The translations under genes and the position numbers were made by a program. DNA of 64,000 nucleotides from Halotia wernerae (GTDB lineage: Bacteria; Cyanobacteriota; Cyanobacteriia; Cyanobacteriales; Nostocaceae): assembly GCA_034931985.1 (NCBI GenBank), contig JAYGHB010000011.1, forward strand, positions 32,878-96,877, given 5' to 3'. Positions 9,111-17,951 of the stretch are shown in pieces. The notes under the pieces were generated by a model. The model did not search any database. It worked only from the letters and a program-made list of their open reading frames with translations, and was not told where the DNA came from. Every line of letters begins with the position of its first letter. The first letter of the stretch is position 1.

Positions 9111-9202
9111 AGGACTTACGCACAAGTTAAAGAAGAATCAAACCGCAGATGCACGGAGAACACGGAGGAAGAAGAGCTAGAGAGGTATTTTGCGTAAGTT
9201 CT
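9111..9202. repeat. Small inverted-repeat element (aggacttacgca family), 92 bp
   Basis: The left end reads aggacttacgca (9111-9122) and the right end tgcgtaagttct (9191-9202), one mismatch from perfect inversion. The core includes accgcagatgcacgg. Two further elements with the same ends but other cores lie at 15734-15888 and 57942-58067. It sits in the 161-bp gap between the VirB5-like and VirB6-like genes and so interrupts the putative operon. Confidence 0.8.
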
Positions 9203-9209
9203 ATAAATG

Positions 9210-9995
9210 CTAGTTTTCAGTCTCTCTACCAAATAAATCCATTTGGGAAGTAGTGCGTAAAAGTCTTGCTGCTTCTGCTGAACCATCTACTCGACGAGCG
9301 CGGTTTGCCTGTTCCATTTGCTGAGAAATGTTGGCTAAATTTAAGTTGGAGTATTGTAAAGACTGATTTGTTTGTATCGTTTGAGCAAGTGTTTCGCTGA
9401 TCATTTTTGATTGATCGCGTTGGATTTTAATATTTTGCAATAGCAACTCAACTTGACTCCGATTCGTTTGTGCTATTGCTTGATTAGCAAGTTCATTTCC
9501 AGGAATTTTACTTATAAGATCATCAAGTATACTCCGGTTCGTTTTTTCAGCTTCTTTAACAGAGTCATCAATATTTTTCACTGTCCTTTCAGTATCTTCC
9601 AACTTATTTTTTAATCGTTTTTGTCCATTTGTTCCCAGAACTCCCTCTATAGAGCCACGGGTGAGAAAACGATTGATTTCATTACTAATTGATGCTGATC
9701 TAACTGCTGGATTATTCTCAAATTTATCTGATATAGAGTTGAGAATTAAATCATTTTGGATTTGTTGACCAGCCGCAATCGGATTAGGTATATTCAAATC
9801 TCCTGTTGCGCCAGTCAAAGAACTTTGAGATCTAATTTCTAAAGGTTTTAAAGTTTCACTCAGATTATTTCTGAGATAGTTTTGTAAATCTACAGAATAA
9901 TATTGAAAATCAGTCCAAACGCTGCCTAATTGTGCCATTGCTGGTAGGATTACTAGAAATGACAGACTAAATGTTAAAAGGGTAGTTTTCCGCAT
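9210..9995 (-). CDS. Secreted coiled-coil protein, possible VirB5/TrbJ-like
   Basis: A 261-residue protein with a clear signal peptide (residues 1-21, hydrophobic core LLTFSLSFLVILP, probable cleavage after AMA). The mature part is helical and low in cysteine, with heptad-like runs near residues 125-155 (RLKNKLEDTERTVKNIDDSV) and 180-235. VirB5 and TrbJ proteins are secreted helical bundles that sit at the pilus tip or serve as entry-exclusion factors, and they are encoded next to VirB4 and VirB6, as here. Sequence conservation in that family is low, so position and architecture carry the call. Confidence 0.5.
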   Translation of the reverse strand: MRKTTLLTFSLSFLVILPAMAQLGSVWTDFQYYSVDLQNYLRNNLSETLKPLEIRSQSSLTGATGDLNIPNPIAAGQQIQNDLILNSISDKFENNPAVRSASISNEINRFLTRGSIEGVLGTNGQKRLKNKLEDTERTVKNIDDSVKEAEKTNRSILDDLISKIPGNELANQAIAQTNRSQVELLLQNIKIQRDQSKMISETLAQTIQTNQSLQYSNLNLANISQQMEQANRARRVDGSAEAARLLRTTSQMDLFGRETEN

Positions 9996-10051
9996 AAATC
10001 TATAACCTGGATTTAGTTAACTAAAATCATGTATCACTTTTTAAATTACTG

Positions 10052-12802
10052 TTAACCGCCTCGTAGCGAAGCTACTAACTGGCGCGCAAATACAGAAATC
10101 GCTTCGTATTTATTGCTGTAATCTTGCATCGCTTGTTTGCGTGCAGATTGTTCATTAGGATTATTTGCAACTGCTGCCAATTGTTCGTAACCTGGATAAT
10201 AGCGACAGAAAGTATAGATGCCGTTATCATCTAATAGCCATTGACTGTAAACGCCTTCTTTACGAGGAAAAAAGCTTTCTGTGGCATTACGAGAAATAAC
10301 TTCGCGGGGATATTTCAAGATATTGATAAAACTATCTACCGCGACTGGCTGAATCCGACCAATCAATCGTGTTGTTAAGTTTTGCAAAATTTTAGATGCT
10401 GCTTTAGATTTAGCAATGGTATCAGGGTCTTGGGCTGATAAAATTACCCTAATCCCAGCTTTAGCACCGTTGGCACAAATTCTGCCAACTAAGTCGGAGA
10501 TTTGGTCAAATTCAAATAAAATTGGGGCTTCATCAATGAAGAATATAGAAGCTGGACTACTTAATGCCCGTCGTAGTGCTGCGGAATAAGCACTCAAAGA
10601 TAGGACTGCTGCATCTTCGTTATCTGATAAGTTTCTCAGAGCAAAAACCAAAAGCTGAGCATCAGTAGGAAAGCTAGTTGGTGCAGAGATGGATTGTCCC
10701 ACCCGACTAGAAAGCCAAAACCGCAAGCGTAGTTGAATTTGACTTAGAGCATCTTCAACTCTACCACTGAGAGAATCTAACAGCAGATGTTCGGGTGAGC
10801 AAAAATAGAGAAAATCTTTTAAAGTGGGGGTTTTTTGCCAAGCCTGAGAACCGAATCCCCCAGCCATTGCTTGACGATAGCGCTCTTTAATACCTTGATC
10901 AGCAAAGAAGGCTCCTAAAGATAAGTTGAGCAGGGAACGCACAGTTTGGGCTAGCAGCTGATTTTCACTGGATGATCCTAAAACCATTGTCATTAAGGCT
11001 GATTCTAGGAAGGCAGTGTAATCTAGTATACGATCGCGCTGTTCTTCTGGAGAGAGCGATCGCAAATCTGGCTGCTCAAACAGATTATTTGCTTGTTTGG
11101 AAATATCAAAATACGCCCCATTCCCCTCCATAAACTCCGTATAGTCGGTAAATGTCGAGCTACCGTCTGGTTTTGGAAAATCTAACGCTACTACAGGAAT
11201 ACCATGAGCTAAAGCCTGAGTTAAAATTCCTGATACCAAAACTGATTTACCAGCACGAGTTGTCGCAAATAGCGCTAAATTTTTGTGTTGATTAAATAAA
11301 TCTAGATGTACGGGTGTTCCTCCTTCTTCGGCAATTAGCTCAAAACCTTTGCTATCACCAGCTTTAGTCAGTACTAAAGGCATTAATCCGGGAACTTCAC
11401 TCGTTAAATACAACTGACGGCGGTTAAAAGGCTTAACTAATAAACCCTCCCAAACTATTGGTAAAGATTGCAGCCAAATTTTCCAGGTATACTCTGTTTC
11501 TCTAACTACCTGGGCTGGACGTTGAAAACAGTTTTCAATGTATCTGGTAGCTTCATCTAATTTTCCCACACTGGAACGATGGACGAAAATTGCTATACCT
11601 GTATAAATCGGTACTGCTCCTTCATATAACTGTTCTTGTGCTGCTACTGATTTCTTTAACTTTAATTGAGCGTTGACATCAATAGTTTTACTTTTATCCT
11701 GAGCCATCATCGCTGTCATGTTTGACTGCTTTAGCACTCGTTGCAGAGTAGTTTTTACAAATGCTGGATTGGCCGCAGTTAACTGACAAAAAATTTCTGT
11801 ATCTACTACTGTTTCTCTAGCGAGTAGTTCCCAAAAATATCGCAGTTGGGCAAATTTATTCGACCAACCACCGGGTTTTTCTAAAAAAGTTAGTGCGCCA
11901 ATGTAACGATTTTTAACATTAATCCAACGGCGATCAGCACTAGGTACATTAGACTCCATCAGCAAAGTTGTACTGTGGATATTCTCTATCAGTAATTTGC
12001 TACTATCTAAGTCTGAAGAAACTTGTTCGTGCAGTCCATTTTCATCTAAATGAATTAATTGGGGAATCTCTATCGGCTGTGTATCATTAAATCGCCTCCA
12101 AATATGTTCCCACAGATCATCAGCCGTCAGAGGCTTGATGTCTAATCCCATTTTGTTAGATAAAAGCTGCTCCCAGCGACAAAAACCTTGTTGGTAAGCG
12201 TTTGTGATGATAGTTTCAATGCGTTGGTTTTCCATCTCTGCCAACTCGCCTTTAAATCTTAACCACCATAATTCTGCTCTGGCTAAAAACTTCTCTATCC
12301 AATCATCTGCATGACCAGCATTTGGTTCAATAGTATATGTAACGTAAATCCGTAGAAATTTTGGCTTACGAATCCCAGAATTAGTTAGTTCTTGCGCTCT
12401 GGCTCGTTCTGCCATTAATAAATATTTAATATCTCGTGATGGTGTCTGCTTGATTAAGTCTGCTAATTCTTGTTGTCGCTGTTTATCTGAGCTAAAAGAC
12501 CCCATGTGCAGTGTCATTTTTTCACCGTCAGGCATGTCTTTTAAACCAGATTCAATATTATTAAAAATTGTGTCTATTTGTTCATCTCTTAAAGTAGTAT
12601 GAATGCCTCGACATTCAAAACCAAAGACAAAGCAGAATCTATCTCGTTGGACTCCTTTGGCCAAAATGTAAGCACCAATATCACGTCCGTCAAGAGAGAT
12701 ACGTAGCATTGTCGCTAAATGTAAAGCATCTTCAAATGGTGTTAATCTTGCTTCTTGTCCTGTGATGCCGCTGATGCTTTTTTTTCCGATTTTTTGCTTC
12801 AT
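10052..12802 (-). CDS. VirB4/TraC-like type IV secretion ATPase
   Basis: I take the start at 12802 (MKQKIGKKSISGITG), giving 916 residues; the 12862 start adds 20 residues that overlap the upstream gene further. The N-terminal half is the VirB4 accessory domain. The ATPase domain has Walker A ATTRAGKS near residue 514, matching the [AG]x4GK[ST] pattern, and Walker B SIFFIDEAPILFEF near 755. A downstream SAQDPDTIAKSKAASKIL segment and the ENGAYFDISKQANNLFEQP type region fit VirB4/TraC. VirB4 powers pilus assembly and substrate transport at the inner membrane. The reading frame overlaps the VirB3-like gene by 71 bp, which suggests coupled translation. Confidence 0.85.
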   Translation of the reverse strand: MKQKIGKKSISGITGQEARLTPFEDALHLATMLRISLDGRDIGAYILAKGVQRDRFCFVFGFECRGIHTTLRDEQIDTIFNNIESGLKDMPDGEKMTLHMGSFSSDKQRQQELADLIKQTPSRDIKYLLMAERARAQELTNSGIRKPKFLRIYVTYTIEPNAGHADDWIEKFLARAELWWLRFKGELAEMENQRIETIITNAYQQGFCRWEQLLSNKMGLDIKPLTADDLWEHIWRRFNDTQPIEIPQLIHLDENGLHEQVSSDLDSSKLLIENIHSTTLLMESNVPSADRRWINVKNRYIGALTFLEKPGGWSNKFAQLRYFWELLARETVVDTEIFCQLTAANPAFVKTTLQRVLKQSNMTAMMAQDKSKTIDVNAQLKLKKSVAAQEQLYEGAVPIYTGIAIFVHRSSVGKLDEATRYIENCFQRPAQVVRETEYTWKIWLQSLPIVWEGLLVKPFNRRQLYLTSEVPGLMPLVLTKAGDSKGFELIAEEGGTPVHLDLFNQHKNLALFATTRAGKSVLVSGILTQALAHGIPVVALDFPKPDGSSTFTDYTEFMEGNGAYFDISKQANNLFEQPDLRSLSPEEQRDRILDYTAFLESALMTMVLGSSSENQLLAQTVRSLLNLSLGAFFADQGIKERYRQAMAGGFGSQAWQKTPTLKDFLYFCSPEHLLLDSLSGRVEDALSQIQLRLRFWLSSRVGQSISAPTSFPTDAQLLVFALRNLSDNEDAAVLSLSAYSAALRRALSSPASIFFIDEAPILFEFDQISDLVGRICANGAKAGIRVILSAQDPDTIAKSKAASKILQNLTTRLIGRIQPVAVDSFINILKYPREVISRNATESFFPRKEGVYSQWLLDDNGIYTFCRYYPGYEQLAAVANNPNEQSARKQAMQDYSNKYEAISVFARQLVASLRGG

Positions 12803-13127
12803 GGTTAACTTCCAGTAAGCTTTGATAACGAGCAAAGCCTCTAGTCCAAGTGGGAACTCCAATAAATTTGCTTAAAAAGCGCCAACTTCTACCACCAGTT
12901 AATATCCACCAAGTGGCTACTCCCCAACCAGCAATTAGTACTGTCCATAATCCTCTTTGAAAATCATCTGCAAAAAGTCCCCCAAAAATTCCATTGACGA
13001 TAAAGTAAGAAGCTAGAACAATAACTATCCAGGGGAAAATTTGATCGGCAGGAAGGGGCCCTAATGACGGTTGTGATCCGAGAATTTGATTGACTGGACG
13101 AAATTCTTGTTCTCGTTTTTCAGACAT
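12732..13127 (-). CDS. VirB3/TraL-like small membrane protein
   Basis: This 131-residue protein has two adjacent hydrophobic helices near residues 28-48 (IFPWIVIVLASYFIVNGIF) and 57-77 (GLWTVLIAGWGVATWWIL), then a basic C-terminal tail rich in K, R and H. VirB3/TraL proteins are small bitopic or hairpin proteins encoded directly before VirB4 and sometimes fused to it. The GGRSWRFLSKFIGVPTWTRG segment follows the second helix. The 3' end overlaps the start of the VirB4 gene by 71 bp in another frame. Size, topology and position agree with VirB3. Confidence 0.6.
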   Translation of the reverse strand: MSEKREQEFRPVNQILGSQPSLGPLPADQIFPWIVIVLASYFIVNGIFGGLFADDFQRGLWTVLIAGWGVATWWILTGGRSWRFLSKFIGVPTWTRGFARYQSLLEVNHEAKNRKKKHQRHHRTRSKINTI

Positions 13128-13148
13128 AACAAATTTCTTAATGATGAA

Positions 13149-13766
13149 CTACTTACTGGTGTCACCGATTACAAAACCTGTGAGAACATCAGCAACGGTA
13201 ACAGCAATTACAACTAATAAAGGTACTCTAGCAATACTTTGCCAATCTTCATCTTTACGCACTGCGTTAATTACACCAATCAGGGAAATTGCTATATACA
13301 ATAAATAAATTCCTCGCAATACGTTAAATATCAAACTGACTGCTGCTTGGCTGCCACTATCTGCTGTTGCGCCTTGTGTCAGGTTATTCCTAAAAAAATC
13401 TTCGGCTCTCTTAAAAAATTGTGCTTGAGCCGGGGCTGCCAAGTAGTCTAACCAAAATAAACTAAGAATGACGACTACTACCAACATTTGTAATGGTATA
13501 AGCCATTGTTTTGGTAAATCTACCTGTTGTCCAATTTTATTAATGACTATGGCGATTAAACTACCCAATAGCAAACAAAAAAGTAGAATAGGACTTTTAA
13601 GACTGATAACGCTTAAAAATACAGCGCAAGCAATCAAAAAAGGTACAGATTCTACTAGACGAAAACGCCAATATTCTAGAGTTTCTCTAAAGTTATGAAA
13701 TATTGTTGTTGCACTACTAGTTAAAACTTGACGAGATTTTCTTGCATTATAACTTTTTCTAGACAT
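13149..13766 (-). CDS. VirB2/TrbC-like pilin precursor with long N-terminal extension
   Basis: The 205-residue protein has three hydrophobic segments before residue 110 (near 40-55, 58-76 and 89-107) and then LAAPAQAQFF, which looks like a signal peptidase site near residue 116. The remaining 90 residues have the VirB2 pilin form: a short polar stretch, a helix near 135-158 (LIFNVLRGIYLLYIAISLIG), a short charged loop (RKDEDWQ) and a second helix near 172-198 (VPLLVVIAVTVADVLTGFVIG). It is the first gene of the cluster, as virB2 tends to be. The long multi-span leader is unusual and could instead mean a polytopic membrane protein. Confidence 0.55.
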   Translation of the reverse strand: MSRKSYNARKSRQVLTSSATTIFHNFRETLEYWRFRLVESVPFLIACAVFLSVISLKSPILLFCLLLGSLIAIVINKIGQQVDLPKQWLIPLQMLVVVVILSLFWLDYLAAPAQAQFFKRAEDFFRNNLTQGATADSGSQAAVSLIFNVLRGIYLLYIAISLIGVINAVRKDEDWQSIARVPLLVVIAVTVADVLTGFVIGDTSK

Positions 13767-14520
13767 CTGCCGATTTCCCTATTATTTATTACGAATAACT
13801 TAGTTGTCACTACCTGGTAATTATGACTATTTCATCCGAGTTAATAACCCTTTTTAAAGTGTTAACGCTGTTAAAGTATAGTATCTATGTTATTGGTTTG
13901 CCTATTCTTAAGATTTCGTTAATCAACTTTTAACATTTAGTTAAGTCAATCATATTTGGAAGTTTTTTGGGGTTTAAAAATTGGTATATTTCTCCTAAAC
14001 TTCTGTCATGCTACCAAGCAATAGCCAATAGCAATCAGCAAAAATCTGTCTTGCATACTAAACTATGGATTTATAGAAACATTCGATGAGTCCGCTAGAC
14101 AATTATGATATGAAATTCCATTTTTTTGATGTTTTGCCTAGCTAGACTATCTCGGAGTCACTTTCACCGCAGATCTACGGGTATCTATGTTTTTTAATCT
14201 TTGTCCTCTAAAATACTGTCAGTACTAAAGGTTACAGCGTTTTTGCTTCCCCAATCTCCACCTCCTTAACTGAAAATCCAGTTTTGATTCTAACGTCAAA
14301 AGAGAAGTTGTCAAAAACAAAACTTGCAACAATTGATTTACTATTTTTACCTGAGGATAACTATCATACAAATGGTCTACTTGTTATGGATAGCCATCAC
14401 ATCGGTATATCCCTAGCCATGCACTTCACTGTCAGGTTATTGTCATTAGGCAGATGTCAGAGTTTTTTTTACAACAGCGATCGCTAATTCTATCCTACCT
14501 GTCACACAACCGCTGCATAG
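13767..14520. other. Gene-free stretch upstream of the secretion cluster
   Basis: About 750 bp without a credible gene. The AT-rich part near 13800-14000 should hold the promoter of the minus-strand cluster, but I could not pick a convincing site. One 67-codon frame at 14284-14487 has no recognisable features. A HIP1 octamer lies near 14479. Confidence 0.5.
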
Positions 14521-14673
14521 CTAGTGTGTACTCCTGGTTGAACGCGAGAATTTGTCTTGAATTTTCTCTAGTGCGAGCGATCGCCATTGATGATACTTGG
14601 GATGATGAATAAAGTCACTTAGCTCTATGTAATTAACTGCTACTTGCTTGATATCGAGGTGGAGCGTTGGCAC
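14521..14673 (-). CDS. Small hypothetical protein, 50 residues
   Basis: A GTG at 14673 opens a 50-codon frame ending with TAG at 14521. The product (starting MPTLHLDIKQVAVNYIELSD) has a plausible amphipathic composition with FIHHPKYHQWRSLALEKIQD, more protein-like than chance frames nearby. I do not recognise a family. It could be the last fragment of a larger decayed gene. It overlaps the far 5' end of the plus-strand frame that starts upstream of 14805 by a few bases only. Confidence 0.35.
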   Translation of the reverse strand: MPTLHLDIKQVAVNYIELSDFIHHPKYHQWRSLALEKIQDKFSRSTRSTH

Positions 14674-14804
14674 GTTGTGTTATAGAACTTGAACTGTTAA
14701 GTAATTTTATCAAGTGTAGCACAATTAGATCTGTTTTTTTATACAAAAATAATAATTGTTCTGACTGTTATCGAGCTAAACTGCCACTTATATCAATTAG
14801 CTAC

Positions 14805-15089
14805 ATGAAAATACTCAGTCTTACACTTACGGGTAGGATAGTTGCAATGGGTCAATCCAGTACACTCATTCGATCCACGCCAGATCATACTCATGACCCC
14901 GATGCCCATAACAAGGCATCTGAATTTTTGTCAAATAAGCCAGCCGTAGAAAAAGTTAAGAGTCAACCGGGCGACGCAGTTGAAAACGCCGTGGTTGCAA
15001 ATGTGGAATATCAAATTGCACAGTTGCAGCGATCGCAACTCTTAATTGAACGGCTAGAAGTCGTTACGATTTGGATACAGGGAAGGTGA
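14805..15089 (+). CDS. Hypothetical protein, 94 residues
   Basis: I do not recognise this protein. The frame can extend back to 14667, but the residues before 14805 are cysteine-rich and unlike a real N-terminus, so I take the ATG at 14805 (MKILSLTLTGRIVAMGQSS). A further ATG at 14847 is also possible. The second half, EYQIAQLQRSQLLIERLEVV, looks like a short coiled coil. Composition is polar and soluble. Neighbours give no hint of function. Confidence 0.4.
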   Translation: MKILSLTLTGRIVAMGQSSTLIRSTPDHTHDPDAHNKASEFLSNKPAVEKVKSQPGDAVENAVVANVEYQIAQLQRSQLLIERLEVVTIWIQGR

Positions 15090-15184
15090 CTATCATTACT
15101 TGAATTAGTTGTGTTGCAAAAGGTTTTTCTATTCTCAATATTTCTTGCAACACAACTTTCAGGACTAGTTTTTGAGCGATCAAA

Positions 15185-15622
15185 CTAAACTAATTTCTGC
15201 TTGATGTATGAGTAAAGACGCTCGCGATCGCTTCGGGGATTGACAATTAGGCATAGACCTTTGCCGCCTGCGTCACTGCCAAGGACTACAGTAACCCGCC
15301 CCCGTGGACAAACTCCCAAACAACTAGTGCTAACAACCCGATATTCGCCCCACAATCCTTCAAATTTCAGCCGAGATTTCAACCAATTCTCTAAGTCTTC
15401 GGAAGCCGTTGAATTTCTATCAGTGCGATGGGAGTTAACAGGCTGCTCGTTTGCACACTGCGAACACACAAGCACCAAACCAGACTGCCAACGAGGAGCA
15501 ACAGTAGGAATGGGAATGCTTACAGGACGAGGATTTGGTGCTGAAATTTGTTCAGGTTGTGGTGAAAACTGCTCAACGATGTATTGGATAATTTTCTTGA
15601 GCCGCTTGATCAGTTTCTTCAT
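15185..15622 (-). CDS. (2Fe-2S) ferredoxin-like domain protein
   Basis: The 145-residue protein has a basic N-terminal helix (MKKLIKRLKKIIQYIVEQF), a proline-rich spacer and then a thioredoxin-like ferredoxin domain. The putative cluster cysteines are in LVCSQCANEQP near residue 53 and in STSCLGVCPRGRVTVVL near 103, the usual CLGxCPxG form. Such cyanobacterial proteins are of unknown role; electron transfer or metal handling is possible. The ATG at 15622 is the only good start. A repeat element lies just upstream, so the promoter region has been altered. Confidence 0.7.
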   Translation of the reverse strand: MKKLIKRLKKIIQYIVEQFSPQPEQISAPNPRPVSIPIPTVAPRWQSGLVLVCSQCANEQPVNSHRTDRNSTASEDLENWLKSRLKFEGLWGEYRVVSTSCLGVCPRGRVTVVLGSDAGGKGLCLIVNPRSDRERLYSYIKQKLV

Positions 15623-15733
15623 AGAAGAGTTCTTGACCTACTTTTCTGACAGCATCGCGTAAATTTCCCGTTTAGTTTGTTCGAGCAGATCACTCACGTA
15701 CTCGATTCATTCGCTCTACATTCCCACTCATTT

Positions 15734-15888
15734 AGGACTTACGCACGCTCTACCAATTCTTCTCTACGAGACGCTGCGCGTTGGCGGAAGCCTCTCGTAG
15801 AGAAGGCGTTCTTCTCTACGAGACGCTGCGCGAAGGCATCTTGGCGGTTCGATAAATTAAGCTTTTTGGCCATTTCTGCGTAAGTCCT
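15734..15888. repeat. Small inverted-repeat element (aggacttacgca family), 155 bp
   Basis: Ends are aggacttacgca (15734-15745) and its exact reverse complement tgcgtaagtcct (15877-15888). The core is filled with copies of tctctacgagacgctgcgcg in both orientations, a word family that recurs beside sufR and inside sufD. Open frames across it are by-products of the repeat. Confidence 0.85.
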
Positions 15889-15935
15889 GTCATTAATTGC
15901 GTAGCGAATTAAAATTGGCAAAACTCTGCGTCACG

Positions 15936-17111
15936 TTAATCCTGACTAAACCTTTGTACTTCCTCAATCAATTGGTCGATTTCCGATTCTAAAGTCAAGT
16001 AATGGACTGTGGCGCGGATACAGTCGGGATCGGCAATTGTGCGAGTGAATATTTTTTGTGACTCTAAGAATTGCACTAACTTAAGATTAGCTTGAGGTTG
16101 TGGCTGAGTGAGTTGAAACGAGACTATACCGCTTTCGGGTGGGGAAGTTCGTAGACATTTAACATTGGGTAACGCCGCCAATTTCCGCCAGAGATACTCA
16201 CTTTTAGAGCAAATTTGCTGGTAACGTTCCTGTGAAGTTCCCCATTGCCGATGAACAGCGATCGCCTCATTCAATCCCACGTATAACGAGTAAGCTGATG
16301 TTGAGACTTCATATCTTCGCCCATCCGGTTGCCAAGATACAGGCTGAGATCGATTATCTACAACAATGCCACGCAAACCAATAAATGTCGGTTGCAAGCT
16401 TTCTCTAACTTCTGGCCGCACATACAAACCACCAATACCAGGGGGGCCACATAACCACTTATGACCAGTGAAAGCATAAAAATCTGCTTTCAATTCATTC
16501 AAATTTAAAGGTAATAAACCAGCAGATTGAGCAGCATCTACTAAAACTAAAGAATCATTGCTACTGCATATTTTCACTATCTTGTCAAGAGGTAAAACTT
16601 GACCAGTATTCCAGAAGACATGACTTAAGATTACCAAGCGAGTACGGGGGCGCAAGTGTTGGGCAATGACTGTCGCGGGGTCACCTTCATTTAAAGTTGC
16701 CATTAAAGGGCAAGTAGTAACTTCCACAGCGTATCTGCGCCCAATTTCCTGCGCCGTAGCAATTACACCTGGGTGTTCGCAGTCCGAAAGTAGCATGTGG
16801 TCGCCAGGTCGCCAGTCAATACCCCACATGGCAATATTGCAGCCAACGGTGACATCTTCGGTTAAAGTAATTGTTGCCGATGATACATGAAATTCAGAGG
16901 CGATCGCTTCTTTGATAGCTTGCTTTTGTTGAGACAACCAAGTGTATGCGTCATTTCCAAAAGGGCCAAGCTGCTGGATATGAGCTTCAGCTTGAGTAAT
17001 AGCATCCATTGCTACTTTAGGCATTGGCCCTTGCCCACCGTAGTTAAAATATGTCTTATTTGCTAAAGCTGGAAATTGCTCTCGATGGTGATGCAACTTA
17101 GTTTGGATCAT
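15936..17111 (-). CDS. PLP-dependent class V aminotransferase, cystine C-S lyase (C-DES)-like
   Basis: I take ATG 17111 (MIQTKLHHHREQFPAL), giving 391 residues; a start at 17141 would overlap the upstream gene. The fold-type I features are TYFNYGGQGPMPKVAMDAI at the N-terminus, the cofactor aspartate in LVLVDAAQSAGLLPL near residue 198, and the Schiff-base lysine in FTGHKWLCGPPGIGG near 223. From memory this resembles the Synechocystis cystine/cysteine C-S lyase C-DES, which can release persulfide sulfur for cluster assembly, rather than SufS or IscS; the C-terminal cysteine loop of SufS is missing. It follows a PadR regulator by 7 bp, so the two are probably cotranscribed. Confidence 0.75.
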   Translation of the reverse strand: MIQTKLHHHREQFPALANKTYFNYGGQGPMPKVAMDAITQAEAHIQQLGPFGNDAYTWLSQQKQAIKEAIASEFHVSSATITLTEDVTVGCNIAMWGIDWRPGDHMLLSDCEHPGVIATAQEIGRRYAVEVTTCPLMATLNEGDPATVIAQHLRPRTRLVILSHVFWNTGQVLPLDKIVKICSSNDSLVLVDAAQSAGLLPLNLNELKADFYAFTGHKWLCGPPGIGGLYVRPEVRESLQPTFIGLRGIVVDNRSQPVSWQPDGRRYEVSTSAYSLYVGLNEAIAVHRQWGTSQERYQQICSKSEYLWRKLAALPNVKCLRTSPPESGIVSFQLTQPQPQANLKLVQFLESQKIFTRTIADPDCIRATVHYLTLESEIDQLIEEVQRFSQD

Positions 17112-17118
17112 AGAAATA

Positions 17119-17655
17119 TTAATTAGTATTAATAACCTCAATAGCCGTCTTCAACCAATCAATGTAAGTTTGCTCTCGCTGCATAATTAAGTCCAGCACC
17201 AAATGATGCATAACCTGCTCACGATTTACAGATGCATCACTGGGAGGTAACACCTTGATTGCTTGACAATTAACAATCTTTTCACCATGAACTACTAGCT
17301 GTTGTTTTAGTAAATTAATGATTGCTTCATTAGGTAGTTGAGCAGCAAAAAATAATTGCATCAGCAACGGTTCTCGCACCGTCGGTAACGGCTGAGGACA
17401 TTGCAGCCATCGAATTAATTCAGCTTTTCCGGCTTCAGTTGTACTATACACCTTTCGGTTGGGGCGATCGCGCTGAATTTCAACTGTACAAGTAATCCAG
17501 CCCTCTGCCTCAAGCTTATCGAGGGTTCTGTAGATTTGCGCTTGGTCTGCTGGCCACAAGTGAGCAATACATTGATCAAAGCAGTTTATTTTCAGGTCGT
17601 AGCCTGTCATTTTTTCTTGCTGAAGTAGACCTAGAATGGTGTGCGCTAAAGACAT
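17119..17655 (-). CDS. PadR-family transcriptional regulator
   Basis: The 178-residue protein starts with the PadR winged helix: LAHTILGLLQQEKMTGYDLK, then QIYRTLDKLEAEGWITCTVE near residue 40-60 and the wing with RPNRKVYSTTEAGKAEL near 65-82. The C-terminal 90 residues (Vir-type PadR tail) end in a dimer helix. PadR proteins repress nearby genes in response to small ligands. It lies directly upstream of the C-DES-like gene and probably controls this pair. A palindrome lies 66-83 bp before its ATG. Confidence 0.88.
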   Translation of the reverse strand: MSLAHTILGLLQQEKMTGYDLKINCFDQCIAHLWPADQAQIYRTLDKLEAEGWITCTVEIQRDRPNRKVYSTTEAGKAELIRWLQCPQPLPTVREPLLMQLFFAAQLPNEAIINLLKQQLVVHGEKIVNCQAIKVLPPSDASVNREQVMHHLVLDLIMQREQTYIDWLKTAIEVINTN

Positions 17656-17720
17656 AGGCGGTTTTCCGAAAGTAAATTAGTGGAAACCATATCTGTTACT
17701 TCTTATATAATCCTATGCTA

Positions 17721-17738
17721 ATATGTGATTAATCATAT
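17721..17738. promoter_or_regulatory. Candidate PadR operator palindrome
   Basis: The 18 bp ATATGTGATTAATCATAT contain a perfect 10-bp palindrome TGATTAATCA with partly matching flanks. It lies 66 bp or more upstream of the padR-like ATG in an AT-rich region. Known PadR sites often have ATGT and ACAT half sites; only the left half fits. The link to this regulator is inference. Confidence 0.3.
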
Positions 17739-17951
17739 AGAAGAATTATCTAGTAAAGTACTATTGATTATGATGTGTTTCAGTAAATAATTTAATTAAT
17801 TAGTATTGAGTATGACTGCAGGTTATTAGCGTTTAGCTTTTGTGGATAATCAAATATATTTCAGTTGTTTGCTACTTTATATTTGTAAGGAATATTAAAG
17901 CAGAACTTATTCAAGCTATTAAAGACTATTGCCACGGGAGGATCAGTTAAA

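Noticed and set aside
11244..11278. Walker A of the VirB4-like protein seemed abnormal (ATTRAGKS)
   Set aside because: It still fits the general [AG]x4GK[ST] pattern, so it is not evidence of an inactive ATPase.
14284..14487. 67-codon plus-strand frame
   Set aside because: No family features, no ribosome site, lies in an otherwise empty gap.
15677..15921. Two overlapping frames of 60-68 codons
   Set aside because: They run through copies of the tctctacgagacgctgcgcg repeat and owe their length to it.
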